The position numbers were made by a program, and so were the translations under genes. Positions 28,373 to 36,934 of a stretch of DNA of 64,000 nt are shown one piece after another. Source of the DNA: an uncultured Bacilli bacterium (GTDB lineage: Bacteria > Bacillota_I > Bacilli_A > RF39 > UBA660); the NCBI GenBank assembly GCA_947631155.1, contig CANRKG010000001.1, forward strand, positions 38,783 to 102,782, read 5' to 3'. The number at the start of each line of letters is the position of its first letter. Positions within the stretch are counted from its first letter, which is position 1. The notes under the pieces are model-generated. The model was not told the DNA's origin. It did no database searches and saw nothing but the letters and a program-made list of their open reading frames with translations.

Positions 28373-29770
28373 ATGAAACTATATAATACTTTAACCAAAC
28401 AAATAGAAGAATTTATTCCTTTTGAAGAAAAAAAGGTAAAAATGTATACATGTGGACCAACGGTTTATCATTACGCTCATATAGGCAATTTAAGAACTTA
28501 CATTTTTGAAGATATCTTAGAAAAAGGATTAAGCTATTTAGGATATGAAGTTATTAGAGCTATGAATATAACAGATGTAGGTCATTTAACAAGTGATAGT
28601 GATACTGGTGAAGATAAAATGATTAAAGGAGCAAAAAGAGAAGGAAAAACAGTTTATGAAATAGCAGATTTTTATACAAATGCTTTCTTAAGTGATATGA
28701 AAGATTTAAATCTTAAGATTCCTAAAATTATAGAAAAAGCCAGTGCTCATATTGATACCTATATAAAAATGATTCAAAAAATGTTAGATGAAGATTATGC
28801 TTATATTTCTAATGGAAATGTATATTTTGATATTAGTAAGGCGAATGATTATTATAAGTTATCAGGAAAAAACAAAGACGATTTACTTATAGGAGTCAGG
28901 GATACAGTAGATGAAGATAAAGCTAAAAGAAATCCAGCAGATTTTGTTTTATGGTTTACCTTATCTAAATTTGAAAACCAAGTAATGAAATGGGATTCAC
29001 CATGGGGAGTAGGATATCCTGGCTGGCATATTGAATGTTCTGGTATATCATATTTGACTTTAGGCGAATATTTAGATATTCATTGTGGTGGTGTTGATAA
29101 TATCTTTCCACATCATACTAATGAGATTGCTCAAAGTGAGGCTTACCTAGGTCACAAATGGTGTAATTATTGGTGTCATGGAGCACATCTTAATGATCAA
29201 ACAGGAAAAATGTCCAAATCTAATGGCGAATTTTTAACAATTTCATTATTAAAAGAAAAAGGATATAGTCCCCTTGATTATAAATATTTTTGTCTTAATA
29301 GTCACTATAGAAATTCTCTCGTTTTTAGCTTTGAATCATTAGATACAGCTAAAATAGCTTATAGCAAATTAAAAAACAAAGTATTATCTTTAGAAAAAGA
29401 AGGAGAAATAGACGGTACTGCTATAAGTAAATATACTAAAAAATTTAAAGACGCTTTAGAAAATGATTTAAATACATCACTTATGCTTACAGTTATTTAT
29501 GATGTTTTAAAAGATGAGAATTTAAACGATGCAACAAAGTTTAAAATTATCAAAGATTTTGATAAAGTACTATCTTTAGATTTAACAAAGGAAGAAAAGA
29601 AAAGTATTTCAGCTGAGTTAGAGCAAGAGATTATAGAAAAAATAGAATTAAGGAAGAATGCTAAAAAGAATAAAGATTTTGCAACAGCCGATTCAATTAG
29701 AGATGAATTGCTTCAAAAAGGAATAAAATTAATAGATAGCAGAGAAGGGACAACCTACGAAATAGTTTAG
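28373..29770 (+). CDS. cysS: Cysteinyl-tRNA synthetase
   Basis: A 465-residue class I synthetase. MYTCGPTVYHYAHIGNLR contains the first zinc Cys and the HIGH box (HIGN). Further zinc ligands are in GWHIECSG and the HHTNEIAQSE block. KMSKS is at TGKMSKSNGEF. The ATG at 28373 follows AGGTGA; an in-frame ATG at 28358 lacks a ribosome site. In B. subtilis cysS is directly followed by mrnC; here an insertion of about 2.6 kb separates them. Confidence 0.97.
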   Translation: MKLYNTLTKQIEEFIPFEEKKVKMYTCGPTVYHYAHIGNLRTYIFEDILEKGLSYLGYEVIRAMNITDVGHLTSDSDTGEDKMIKGAKREGKTVYEIADFYTNAFLSDMKDLNLKIPKIIEKASAHIDTYIKMIQKMLDEDYAYISNGNVYFDISKANDYYKLSGKNKDDLLIGVRDTVDEDKAKRNPADFVLWFTLSKFENQVMKWDSPWGVGYPGWHIECSGISYLTLGEYLDIHCGGVDNIFPHHTNEIAQSEAYLGHKWCNYWCHGAHLNDQTGKMSKSNGEFLTISLLKEKGYSPLDYKYFCLNSHYRNSLVFSFESLDTAKIAYSKLKNKVLSLEKEGEIDGTAISKYTKKFKDALENDLNTSLMLTVIYDVLKDENLNDATKFKIIKDFDKVLSLDLTKEEKKSISAELEQEIIEKIELRKNAKKNKDFATADSIRDELLQKGIKLIDSREGTTYEIV

Positions 29771-29795
29771 AATTAGAAATTTGAAGTTTTAAGAT

Positions 29796-29828
29796 AAAAG
29801 TGTACACAAAAAATTGTACGCTTTTATT
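29796..29828 (+). terminator. Terminator of cysS
   Basis: A 10-base inverted repeat with one G-T wobble, 29796-29805 with 29816-29825, ending in T residues. Confidence 0.78.
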
Positions 29829-29871
29829 ATGTTTCGAGTTAAGAACATAATAAAAGACCTAGTTATAGGTC
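29822..29871 (-). terminator. Terminator region of repeat protein copy 2
   Basis: On the minus strand, GACCTA (+29856-29861) pairs with TAGGTC (29866-29871) and is followed by TTTTATTATG. That tail is itself half of a 12-bp inverted repeat (29822-29833 with 29844-29855). The stacked palindromes separate the convergent cysS and repeat-protein genes. Confidence 0.65.
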
Positions 29872-29876
29872 AATTT

Positions 29877-30917
29877 TTATTTTTTGTTTTTTTGAAATGT
29901 TTTAGCTATTTTTTCTTCTGTTTCTTTAATTATATCTTTATTTGGATCTATTATTTCTACATTTGTTAAATTAGCACCATATTCTTTTGCTTTTTTTGCT
30001 TTATCTAAATCCATTATTGCTCCTTTACTTCCTGTGAAGTCTGCACCCTCAACAATAACATTATCAAATGAACCATATATTTCTACGTTTGCTAGTTTTG
30101 TTCCACGTAAACTTTTATTCCATAATTGTTGTAGATTTATTTCTGCTCCTTCACTTCCTGTGAAATCTGCATATTCAACATTAACATAGTCAAAGGCATA
30201 AGAAGGCCTAGCGATTAATACATCCGTTAATTTTGTTCCACATAAACTTCTATTTTTTACTTCATATGGAACTATATTTGCTCCCCAACTTCCAGTAAAA
30301 TCTGCTTTTTGAACATCAACACCATCGAATGAACCTTTTATTCCCGCATCTGTTAATATTGTTCCATATAAACTTTTATTTTTTACTTTTTGAGGATCTA
30401 TTACTCCTCCCTTACTTCCAGTAAAATTTGTTTCTTGAACATCAACATCGTCGAACCTAGCTTGAGCACCCAAGAAACTTCTTAGTTCTACATTTGCTAA
30501 TTTGGCTCTAGCTAATGATTTACAAAATACTTCTTGTGGATCTATTATTGCTCCTTTGCTTCCCGTAAAGTCTGTTTCTATTACAGAAACACCATCGAAT
30601 GAACCTATTATTTCTACACCCATTAATTTTGTGCCGCGTAAACTTTTACCCCATATTGTTTGAGGATTTATTATTACTCCTTTACTTCCTGTGAAATCTA
30701 CTCTTCCAACATCAATATCATCAAATGATACATTACTTAAATCTAATAATTTCCATAAATTGTCTGGTAAAGCAAATTTTTTACCTTCAAAAAGTATTTT
30801 CTGTAATATTTCTTTATTTATATCTAGATTTATATGGTCTTTTCCTCCACTTTCTTTATACTCTCTTAATCCTTCAATTACTGAATCCCTTAATTCTTTT
30901 ATGCCTTTATTTTCCAT
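29877..30917 (-). CDS. 42-residue tandem-repeat protein (pentapeptide-repeat-like), copy 2
   Basis: A 346-residue paralogue of the protein at 8769-9776. The N-terminal part ends FALPDNLWKLLDLSN, and SFDDIDV leads into six repeats of about 42-47 residues starting [DN]FTGSKG or variants (SWG, SEG). Two units carry short insertions. The typical unit is DFTGSKGAIIDPQ, then KSLxxTKLxxVEI, then GSFDGV. There is no signal peptide. The start is the minus-strand ATG at 30917 after AAAGGGGG; an ATG at 30968 is in frame without a ribosome site. It lies in the cysS-mrnC insertion with a LysR gene upstream. The function is unknown. Confidence 0.75.
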   Translation of the reverse strand: MENKGIKELRDSVIEGLREYKESGGKDHINLDINKEILQKILFEGKKFALPDNLWKLLDLSNVSFDDIDVGRVDFTGSKGVIINPQTIWGKSLRGTKLMGVEIIGSFDGVSVIETDFTGSKGAIIDPQEVFCKSLARAKLANVELRSFLGAQARFDDVDVQETNFTGSKGGVIDPQKVKNKSLYGTILTDAGIKGSFDGVDVQKADFTGSWGANIVPYEVKNRSLCGTKLTDVLIARPSYAFDYVNVEYADFTGSEGAEINLQQLWNKSLRGTKLANVEIYGSFDNVIVEGADFTGSKGAIMDLDKAKKAKEYGANLTNVEIIDPNKDIIKETEEKIAKTFQKNKK

Positions 30918-31053
30918 AAGTTTTTCCCCCTTTAAAAATTGTATCCATATTATAATAAAATTTAACACTAAACATATACTGGTTATATTATTATTTATTT
31001 TCTTTTTGTATTTATCTTTTAAAGCATCTTTATTTTTTATTAAGTATACTTTT

Positions 31054-31188
31054 TTATTTTGATAAATAGCCGCCTTCTTTAAATTGATTTGTCTTTTGAT
31101 TAGCTAGTCTAGACTGTATTACTTTAGGTGTATGAACTATCTGTTTTATTAGAAAGTCTACATATAGCTATTTTTCATTTTGTGACAT
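31054..31188 (-). pseudogene. Broken small gene with in-frame TAG
   Basis: On the minus strand a strong ribosome site (run of G at about 31203-31197) precedes ATG at 31188. The frame reads MSQNEK, then TAG (31170-31168), then 37 more sense codons (LYVDFLIKQIVHTPKVIQSR and onward) before TAA. The continuation has protein-like composition. TAG ends normal genes here (for example cysS), so recoding is unlikely and a decayed gene is the simplest reading. The remaining part of 30918-31296 holds only AT-rich leader sequence and a small palindrome at 31275-31291. Confidence 0.45.
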
Positions 31189-31296
31189 CGAAATTTCCCC
31201 CCCTTTTTTTCATTTGATTGTTCATATTATATCTCAAATAGCTATATAAGTATAATACATATTTCTTATGTTGCTATAACTTTTAGTTATATCTAA

Positions 31297-32175
31297 TTAG
31301 TCTGTAATTAATTTTATAAATTTATCTAATACTAAATTTTGATTATTTGGATTATAGAACAATCCTAAATATTTTTCTCTTAAAGGTATATCAATATCTA
31401 GTTTAAATAATTTTCCATTTTCTAATTCTTCTTTTATACCTTCTTCATCTAACATACCGATACCAAAACCAGTTAATGTAAAATCTTTAATTAAGGTATT
31501 ACTTCCAAATTCCATTTCTGGATTTAATTTTATCTTATTCTTATAACAATATTCATCAATTCTATTTCTATTTATAGTACCTTTATCTAATAAAAGCAAT
31601 GGTAATTTTTCTAAATCTTTATTTAATAGTTTTTTATTTTTATAATTTATATACTTTTCATTTGCTGCAAAACAATTATGAAAACTAGTTAATTTAATAA
31701 ATTTACAATTCTCAGGTATTTCAGCAGGCATATGTGTAAATACTACATCTACTAATCCCAATTGATATTTTTTTATTAAATCCGTATTATCTGTTAATAA
31801 CTTAATCTTTATATTTGGATATTTATTATGGAAATCAATTATATGTGGCATTAAAAATTCATCCATGATTGCTCTACTTACCCCAATAGTTAATGTTCCT
31901 GATTGTATATTTAATCTTGATTTAACATCAGATTCAACTGATTCTATTAGTGTTAAAGCATTTTCAACTTTTTTATAAATTATATTTCCTATTTCAGTTA
32001 GTTTAACACCATTATTAGTTCTTTTAAAAAGTTGTATATTCATTTGATTTTCAAGAGTTTTTATTGATTTACTAACCGCTGGTTGACTTATCATCAATTC
32101 CTCTGCTGCTCGTGAAATATTTTTATTTTTAGCTACATAATAAAATACTTTATATAAATCAAGATTAATATTCAT
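31297..32175 (-). CDS. LysR-family transcriptional regulator
   Basis: A 292-residue LTTR. The N-terminal winged HTH is at residues 3-62 (FYYVAKNKNISRAAEELMIS, then QPAVSKSIKTLE). The C-terminal half is a periplasmic-binding-like effector domain (GTLTIGVSRAIMDEFLMPHI). It is transcribed toward the broken small gene and the repeat protein, all on the minus strand. Its target and effector are not evident; the nearby genes are candidates. The 249-base region 32176-32424 upstream holds only its ribosome site and the mrnC promoter. Confidence 0.9.
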   Translation of the reverse strand: MNINLDLYKVFYYVAKNKNISRAAEELMISQPAVSKSIKTLENQMNIQLFKRTNNGVKLTEIGNIIYKKVENALTLIESVESDVKSRLNIQSGTLTIGVSRAIMDEFLMPHIIDFHNKYPNIKIKLLTDNTDLIKKYQLGLVDVVFTHMPAEIPENCKFIKLTSFHNCFAANEKYINYKNKKLLNKDLEKLPLLLLDKGTINRNRIDEYCYKNKIKLNPEMEFGSNTLIKDFTLTGFGIGMLDEEGIKEELENGKLFKLDIDIPLREKYLGLFYNPNNQNLVLDKFIKLITD

Positions 32176-32397
32176 ATCAATACCCTTCCTTTTACTACAT
32201 TCAAATATATATTTTATTTAATTTATTAGTAACATTATTGTATTAATTTGTAAAGAAAAAATTTTTATAAATAGTTGTTTTTTTTAATAAGGATTATAAC
32301 AACAAGAGCCTTTATTGAGAATTTAAAATAATAGTACAAATTACTTATCTTTTTACCCATAGATAAAATAAAAATTAAACCAAGAAAACATATCTTA

Positions 32398-32406
32398 TGG
32401 TATACT
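32398..32406 (+). promoter_or_regulatory. Extended -10 promoter of mrnC
   Basis: TGgTATACT at 32398-32406, about 20 bases before the mrnC start. The insertion upstream means mrnC needs its own promoter. Confidence 0.5.
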
Positions 32407-32424
32407 AAAATTAGTGGTGATAAT

Positions 32425-32799
32425 ATGCAAGTAAAAGAAATTAATGTCTTAGTATTAGCTTATCTAGGAGATACAATATATGAAGATTATATTAGAAAAT
32501 ATTTAATAGCTAAAGGTCTAAATAATGTTGACAAACTACAGAAAGAAGCAGTTAAATATGTTAGTGCAAAAAGCCAAGCTCAATATTTAAAAGAGTTAAT
32601 AGATAATAATTATTTAACTGAAGAAGAAATTGATGTTGTTAAAAGAGCAAGAAACTGTAAGGTTAATTCACATCCTAAAAATTGTGATATTATAACATAT
32701 AAAAAAGCCACTGGTTTAGAGGCTTTAATTGGTTATTTAGAATTAAAAAAAGAAACAACAAGAATAAAACAAATAATGCAACAAATATTGGAGGTTTAA
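32425..32799 (+). CDS. mrnC: Mini-ribonuclease III (MrnC)
   Basis: A 124-residue RNase III catalytic domain without a dsRNA-binding domain; in B. subtilis it matures 23S rRNA. The catalytic helix is AYLGDTIYEDYIRKYL near residue 12, and the second acidic site is GLEALIGYLEL near residue 98. It is one base from rlmB, in the conserved mrnC-rlmB-sigH order, but separated from cysS by the insertion. Confidence 0.94.
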   Translation: MQVKEINVLVLAYLGDTIYEDYIRKYLIAKGLNNVDKLQKEAVKYVSAKSQAQYLKELIDNNYLTEEEIDVVKRARNCKVNSHPKNCDIITYKKATGLEALIGYLELKKETTRIKQIMQQILEV

Positions 32800-32800
32800 G

Positions 32801-33496
32801 ATGTTAGTATATGGAAGAAATGTAGCCACAGAATTATTAAAACAATCGAAGAAGATTAAAAAAATATTTTTACAGGATAATTTTAATGATGAAAAAATAA
32901 ATTCTTTATTAGAAAAAGTAAAAATACAACCTAAAATTATGTCAAAAAAACAAATGGATAATTTGGCAGGTGGTGTTCATCAAGGTATAATACTAGATAT
33001 TGAGGACTACCAGTATAAAGATTTAGAAGACATGCTTTCTAAAAATCCAAATTTTATTGTAATATTAGATCATCTTGAAGATCCTCACAATTTTGGTGCT
33101 ATTATTAGAACTTGCGAAGCTGCTGGTGTAAATATGATAATAATCCCAAAAGATAGACAAGCTTTAGTAAACGCTACTGTTATGAAAACTAGTGCAGGAG
33201 CTTTATTAAACGTTAATATAGTTAAAGTAACAAATTTAGCTAATACAATAAAAAGATTAAAAAAAGAAGGTTTTTGGATTGTAGGAACAGATATGGAAGG
33301 AACAAAATATGATGAAATAGATTATGCAGAAAAAACTGCCATAATAATTGGTAATGAAGGATCAGGAATGAGCCAAATTGTCGCAAAAGCTTGTGATTTT
33401 ATTGCGACGATACCTCTTTATGGTCATGTTAATAGTTTAAATGCTTCTGTTTCCGCTGGAATTGTAATATATGAAGTAGTCCGACATAGAAAGTAG
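32801..33496 (+). CDS. rlmB: RlmB/TrmH-family 23S rRNA 2'-O-methyltransferase
   Basis: A 231-residue SpoU/TrmH methyltransferase, expected to methylate G2251 of 23S rRNA. The N-terminal substrate-binding domain begins LVYGRNVATELLK. The SPOUT motifs are LDHLEDPHNFGAIIRTCEAA, IIIGNEGSGMSQ and IPLYGHVNSLNASVSAGI. It follows mrnC directly and is followed by a SigH-like gene after 8 bases. Confidence 0.93.
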   Translation: MLVYGRNVATELLKQSKKIKKIFLQDNFNDEKINSLLEKVKIQPKIMSKKQMDNLAGGVHQGIILDIEDYQYKDLEDMLSKNPNFIVILDHLEDPHNFGAIIRTCEAAGVNMIIIPKDRQALVNATVMKTSAGALLNVNIVKVTNLANTIKRLKKEGFWIVGTDMEGTKYDEIDYAEKTAIIIGNEGSGMSQIVAKACDFIATIPLYGHVNSLNASVSAGIVIYEVVRHRK

Positions 33497-33504
33497 GTAA
33501 TATT

Positions 33505-34122
33505 TTGGACTATAAAAAAATAAATGACTATGAGCAACTATATTTAATTAGCGAAAAAGATGATAATTCTATGGCCGTAATATATGAAAAATATAAGCCG
33601 ATTGTCTCTGCAATTGCAAAAAAATATTATTCAAAAACGAATTATCATTGTGGTGATTTAGACGATTTTATACAAGAAGGATATATTGGGTTAGATAGAG
33701 CTATTAAATCGTTTAAAGAAGGACAAAACGTATTGTTTTATACATTTTCTTTAGTTTGTATTGAAAGACAAATAAAAGGGTTTTGTAGAAGTTGTTTTGC
33801 TTTAAAAAATGAAAATATGATTAATTCGATTTCCATAGAATACGAAATAGAAGATAATTTAAAATTGATGGATTTTATTCCTGATGAAACACCTTGTAAT
33901 AATCCGAATTATTATCTAGATGAAAAAATAGTTTTAGATAAATTAATTCAGTTTAAAAATAATTTACCCTTAAGACAAAGTCTCGTGTTTGAGCTTAGAT
34001 ATAATGGCTTTAAGTATAAAGAAATATCAGCTTTATTAGATATACCGATTAGTTCAGTTGATAATTGTTTACATATTTGTAGACAAAAATTTCAAAAACA
34101 ATTTGTATTTAGTAGCAATTAA
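33505..34122 (+). CDS. sigH: Sigma-70 family factor, SigH-like
   Basis: A 205-residue sigma factor. Region 2 contains YHCGDLDDFIQEGYIGLDRA (about residues 50-70) and region 4 an HTH (FKYKEISALLDIPISSVDN, about 170-190). The position after rlmB matches sigH of B. subtilis, the early sporulation sigma; yacP is missing between them. The start is a TTG at 33505, about 6 bases after AGGT. Identity as SigH rests on position and architecture. Confidence 0.78.
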   Translation: MDYKKINDYEQLYLISEKDDNSMAVIYEKYKPIVSAIAKKYYSKTNYHCGDLDDFIQEGYIGLDRAIKSFKEGQNVLFYTFSLVCIERQIKGFCRSCFALKNENMINSISIEYEIEDNLKLMDFIPDETPCNNPNYYLDEKIVLDKLIQFKNNLPLRQSLVFELRYNGFKYKEISALLDIPISSVDNCLHICRQKFQKQFVFSSN

Positions 34123-34171
34123 TTTGTTTTTTTATTTTAATTGGTATAAAATTAAAATAGGTGAGTAGGAT

Positions 34172-34855
34172 ATGAGCATAAAACTATCAGATTGGTTAGA
34201 TAATAACCCTAGTAAAGAAAAAGTTCAAAAATTATTTTATAATATGTCTAAAACAATGCACTTTATACACACTAATGACTATTGTATTAAGAGTTTTAAC
34301 CCTAAGGAGATAGAAATTTTAAATGAACAAAATCTAAATCCTATTCAATATAATACTGTAATAAAAATACCAAAAGAATATAAACAAGAAATCATTAAAG
34401 AAGATATATATAATTTAGCTTTTATTCAAATTAGCATATATTCAAAAATTGATATAAATATCCTTAAACCAATCTTTTTAAAAGAAAATTTTAATTTATT
34501 TAGACAATATTTACCTGAAGAAGATGTTCCTTATTTACAAGGTGTAATTGAAAGAGGTAATACAAGTTATTATTATCAATATGTTAATGTTAATAATAAA
34601 CGCCAGATTGAAAAATTAGAAAATGATTTAAATTCAGAAGGAAATAATTTAGCACATTCAAATTCATATCAAAAAGCTAAATCAACTAGTATTGGGCGAG
34701 CAATGTCTAGTGATATCGATAGAGAGACTAAAAAGCTATATAGTGACTTAACAGATAAAAATCAAGCTGCTTTTATTAGCTGGGTGGTCTTCCCAATCTC
34801 TTTACTTATACTAATAATCATTATAATAGTTATTTTTAAAATTATAAGTTTATGA
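34172..34855 (+). CDS. Tail-anchored protein with kinase-like N-terminal segment
   Basis: A 227-residue protein with a single C-terminal membrane helix (about residues 203-224), so the body faces the cytoplasm. The segment MHFIHTNDYCIKSFNPKEIE (residues 28-47) resembles the LHxxHxxxxxHxDIxPxNI catalytic-loop region of protein kinases, but the catalytic Asp and the other kinase lobes are missing. The middle is charged and Asn-rich. It lies between sigH and an ABC exporter, 15 bases from the latter. I do not recognise a family. Confidence 0.6.
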   Translation: MSIKLSDWLDNNPSKEKVQKLFYNMSKTMHFIHTNDYCIKSFNPKEIEILNEQNLNPIQYNTVIKIPKEYKQEIIKEDIYNLAFIQISIYSKIDINILKPIFLKENFNLFRQYLPEEDVPYLQGVIERGNTSYYYQYVNVNNKRQIEKLENDLNSEGNNLAHSNSYQKAKSTSIGRAMSSDIDRETKKLYSDLTDKNQAAFISWVVFPISLLILIIIIIVIFKIISL

Positions 34856-34870
34856 TAGGAAGTAATATTT

Positions 34871-36628
34871 ATGAATAAAAAAGAGAGTTTATTAAAAAGA
34901 GTTTATAAAATGCTTAACAAACGCCAAAAAATTAATTTTCTAATCATAATTATTATTATGATAATATCAGCAATATTAAGCCAATTATTACCATTATCAA
35001 TTGGAAAATTAACCGACGATGTTTTAAATCAAGCAAATTTATCCTTTGTTAAAATAATTCCCTTTTTAATATTTATATTGATAGTAACAGTATCTAATGA
35101 GATTATAAAAGTAATCCGTCGAGTAATAGTTGAAGATACTTGTACTAGATGTGAAAAAGATGCTAGAACTAAAGCTATAAACTCATTATTACATGCTCCA
35201 CTACTTTATTTTAAATTAAATATGACTGGAAATATTCATGGTAGACTAAATCGCAGTTTAGAAGGAACCATAAGATTGTTAAAGCTTTTATTTATGGATT
35301 TTGCTCCCGCTATTTTTAGTGGTATTGCTGCGATTGTGGTTATATTTACTAAGTTGCCACTATTTTTATCTGTATTAATGTTATTTGTTATTCCTATAGG
35401 TATAATTATAATATTTAGACAAATATCAACGCAAAAAGGGATTAGAGTAGAATTAATGGAAGAAAAATCTTCTATGGATGGAACAATGGTGGAATTAATA
35501 AACGGTATTGAAGTAATAAGAGTTACAAACAATACAGGGGCTGAAGTGAATAGATTTGCTACTAAATCAGAGTATTTACGAAAAAAAGAAATGAAACATC
35601 ATAAATCTATGGCTTTTTATGATTGTTTAAAATTTATAAATGAAGCTTTATTTACAGTATTAGTAATAGGAATGTCTGCTTATCTAGCCGGAGAAGGAGT
35701 AATAAGTGTAGGTACAGTTTTAACAGCTTATTTATGTTTCACTCAGTTAACGACTCCTTTACGTGAATTACATAGAATCTTTGATGAATTATCAGAATCA
35801 ACTATTTTAGCTAAGGAATATTTTAATATTATAGATTTAGAAAAAGATTTTTCATATAAGCATATAAAAGCTGAAAAAAAAGGAAAAGAATATCCATTAA
35901 TTCATTTAGATAATGTTAATTTTTCATATAAAAATAGTGATAAAAAAGTAATAGATAATCTTAATTTAGATATAAAGCAAGGCGATTTTATAGGAATTGC
36001 AGGACCTTCGGGCTGTGGAAAATCTTCCTTAATAAGACTATTAACAAAATTAGAAAAAAATAATAGTGGACAAATAATTATTGACAATCTTGATATAAAT
36101 AGTTTATCGCGAAAAGATATAGCTAATATGATAGCCTTAGTACCACAAAGCCCCTTTTTAATCGCTGGGACAATTCGAGAAAATATTTGCTATGGCATGA
36201 ATCAACAAATAACAGATAAAGAACTAAAAGCTGCTGCTGCTAAAGCCTATATTGATGATTTTATTGAAAGTTTGCCAGATGGTTATAATACTATTCTTGC
36301 TGAAGGAGGAAATAATCTGTCTGGAGGACAAAGACAACGAATTGCCATTGCTAGAATTTTTTTAAGGAAACCTAAAATCTTAATCTTAGATGAAGCAACT
36401 TCTGCTTTAGATAATACATCTGAAAAATATATTCAAAAGCAAATTGAAAAATTTCAAATTGAAAATAAAATAACTATTATATCTATAGCTCATAGACTGA
36501 CTACTTTAGAAAATTGTGATACAATACTAGTATTTGATCAAGGAAAAATTATACAAAAAGGTCAATACAAGGAATTGATAGAAAATCCTGGAGTATTTCA
36601 AGATATGTATAATGGAAAAATAAAATAA
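34871..36628 (+). CDS. ABC exporter, fused permease and ATPase
   Basis: A 585-residue half-transporter of the MsbA/multidrug type. About six membrane helices occupy residues 20-310. The ATPase has Walker A GPSGCGKSS near residue 379, the Q loop with VPQSPFLI, signature LSGGQRQRIAIAR, Walker B ILILDEATSALD and the H loop IAHRL. It should work as a homodimer; the substrate is unknown. It follows the tail-anchored gene by 15 bases, suggesting a two-gene unit. Confidence 0.92.
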   Translation: MNKKESLLKRVYKMLNKRQKINFLIIIIIMIISAILSQLLPLSIGKLTDDVLNQANLSFVKIIPFLIFILIVTVSNEIIKVIRRVIVEDTCTRCEKDARTKAINSLLHAPLLYFKLNMTGNIHGRLNRSLEGTIRLLKLLFMDFAPAIFSGIAAIVVIFTKLPLFLSVLMLFVIPIGIIIIFRQISTQKGIRVELMEEKSSMDGTMVELINGIEVIRVTNNTGAEVNRFATKSEYLRKKEMKHHKSMAFYDCLKFINEALFTVLVIGMSAYLAGEGVISVGTVLTAYLCFTQLTTPLRELHRIFDELSESTILAKEYFNIIDLEKDFSYKHIKAEKKGKEYPLIHLDNVNFSYKNSDKKVIDNLNLDIKQGDFIGIAGPSGCGKSSLIRLLTKLEKNNSGQIIIDNLDINSLSRKDIANMIALVPQSPFLIAGTIRENICYGMNQQITDKELKAAAAKAYIDDFIESLPDGYNTILAEGGNNLSGGQRQRIAIARIFLRKPKILILDEATSALDNTSEKYIQKQIEKFQIENKITIISIAHRLTTLENCDTILVFDQGKIIQKGQYKELIENPGVFQDMYNGKIK

Positions 36629-36709
36629 ATTAAGTTGTAGATTTTAATGAATAAGTGAGACTAGTAATCGATAATAAAAAAATCAAATAGATTATTTTAA
36701 ATAATAATG

Positions 36710-36742
36710 AAAAGATATAGTATTCTAAACTATATCTTTTTT
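36710..36742 (+). terminator. Terminator of the ABC exporter gene
   Basis: A perfect 11-bp stem, 36710-36720 with 36730-36740, followed by TTAT. The 306-base gap 36629-36934 holds this terminator, then the candidate small RNA, then prfB upstream sequence. Confidence 0.78.
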
Positions 36743-36744
36743 AT

Positions 36745-36836
36745 AAAAAAGGCATTTAGTAGTGTTAACTAAATGCCAATCTATATACAGGGGATTTTCA
36801 TTTACTAACATGAATGTTCCCCACTAATATAGTATG
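36745..36836 (-). ncRNA. Candidate small RNA (~92 nt) with own terminator
   Basis: On the minus strand a 10-bp perfect hairpin (36777-36768 with 36760-36751) is followed by six T (36750-36745), a textbook intrinsic terminator with no minus-strand gene upstream. Just 5' lies a long stem-loop, 36832-36781 (6 bp, internal loop, 5 bp of G/C-rich stem, internal loop, 5 bp). A promoter TTTAGA (36871-36866), 17-base spacer, TATTAT (36848-36843) would start transcription near 36836, right at the stem. An alternative is a 28-codon frame (36811-36725) with a GGGGA site, but it runs through the terminator. Confidence 0.5.
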
Positions 36837-36934
36837 TAATAAATAATAAAATATACACCTTTTTTTCTAAAGTTATTTATTAGAAAAATATAATTGTGTA
36901 TAATATTAATATATTATGAAAAGGAGCTTGAAAT

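Noticed and set aside
31168-31170. TAG in the small frame read as a recoded amino acid
   Set aside because: TAG ends several intact genes here (for example cysS and spoIIQ), so a code change is not supported; decay or chance is simpler.
32176-32424. Gap between lysR and mrnC searched for tRNA, small genes or a riboswitch
   Set aside because: Only AT-rich sequence, the lysR ribosome site and an mrnC -10 element were seen.
36725-36811. A 28-codon minus-strand frame inside the candidate small RNA
   Set aside because: Although preceded by GGGGA, it runs through the hairpin and T tract that should end the transcript, so the structured RNA reading is preferred.
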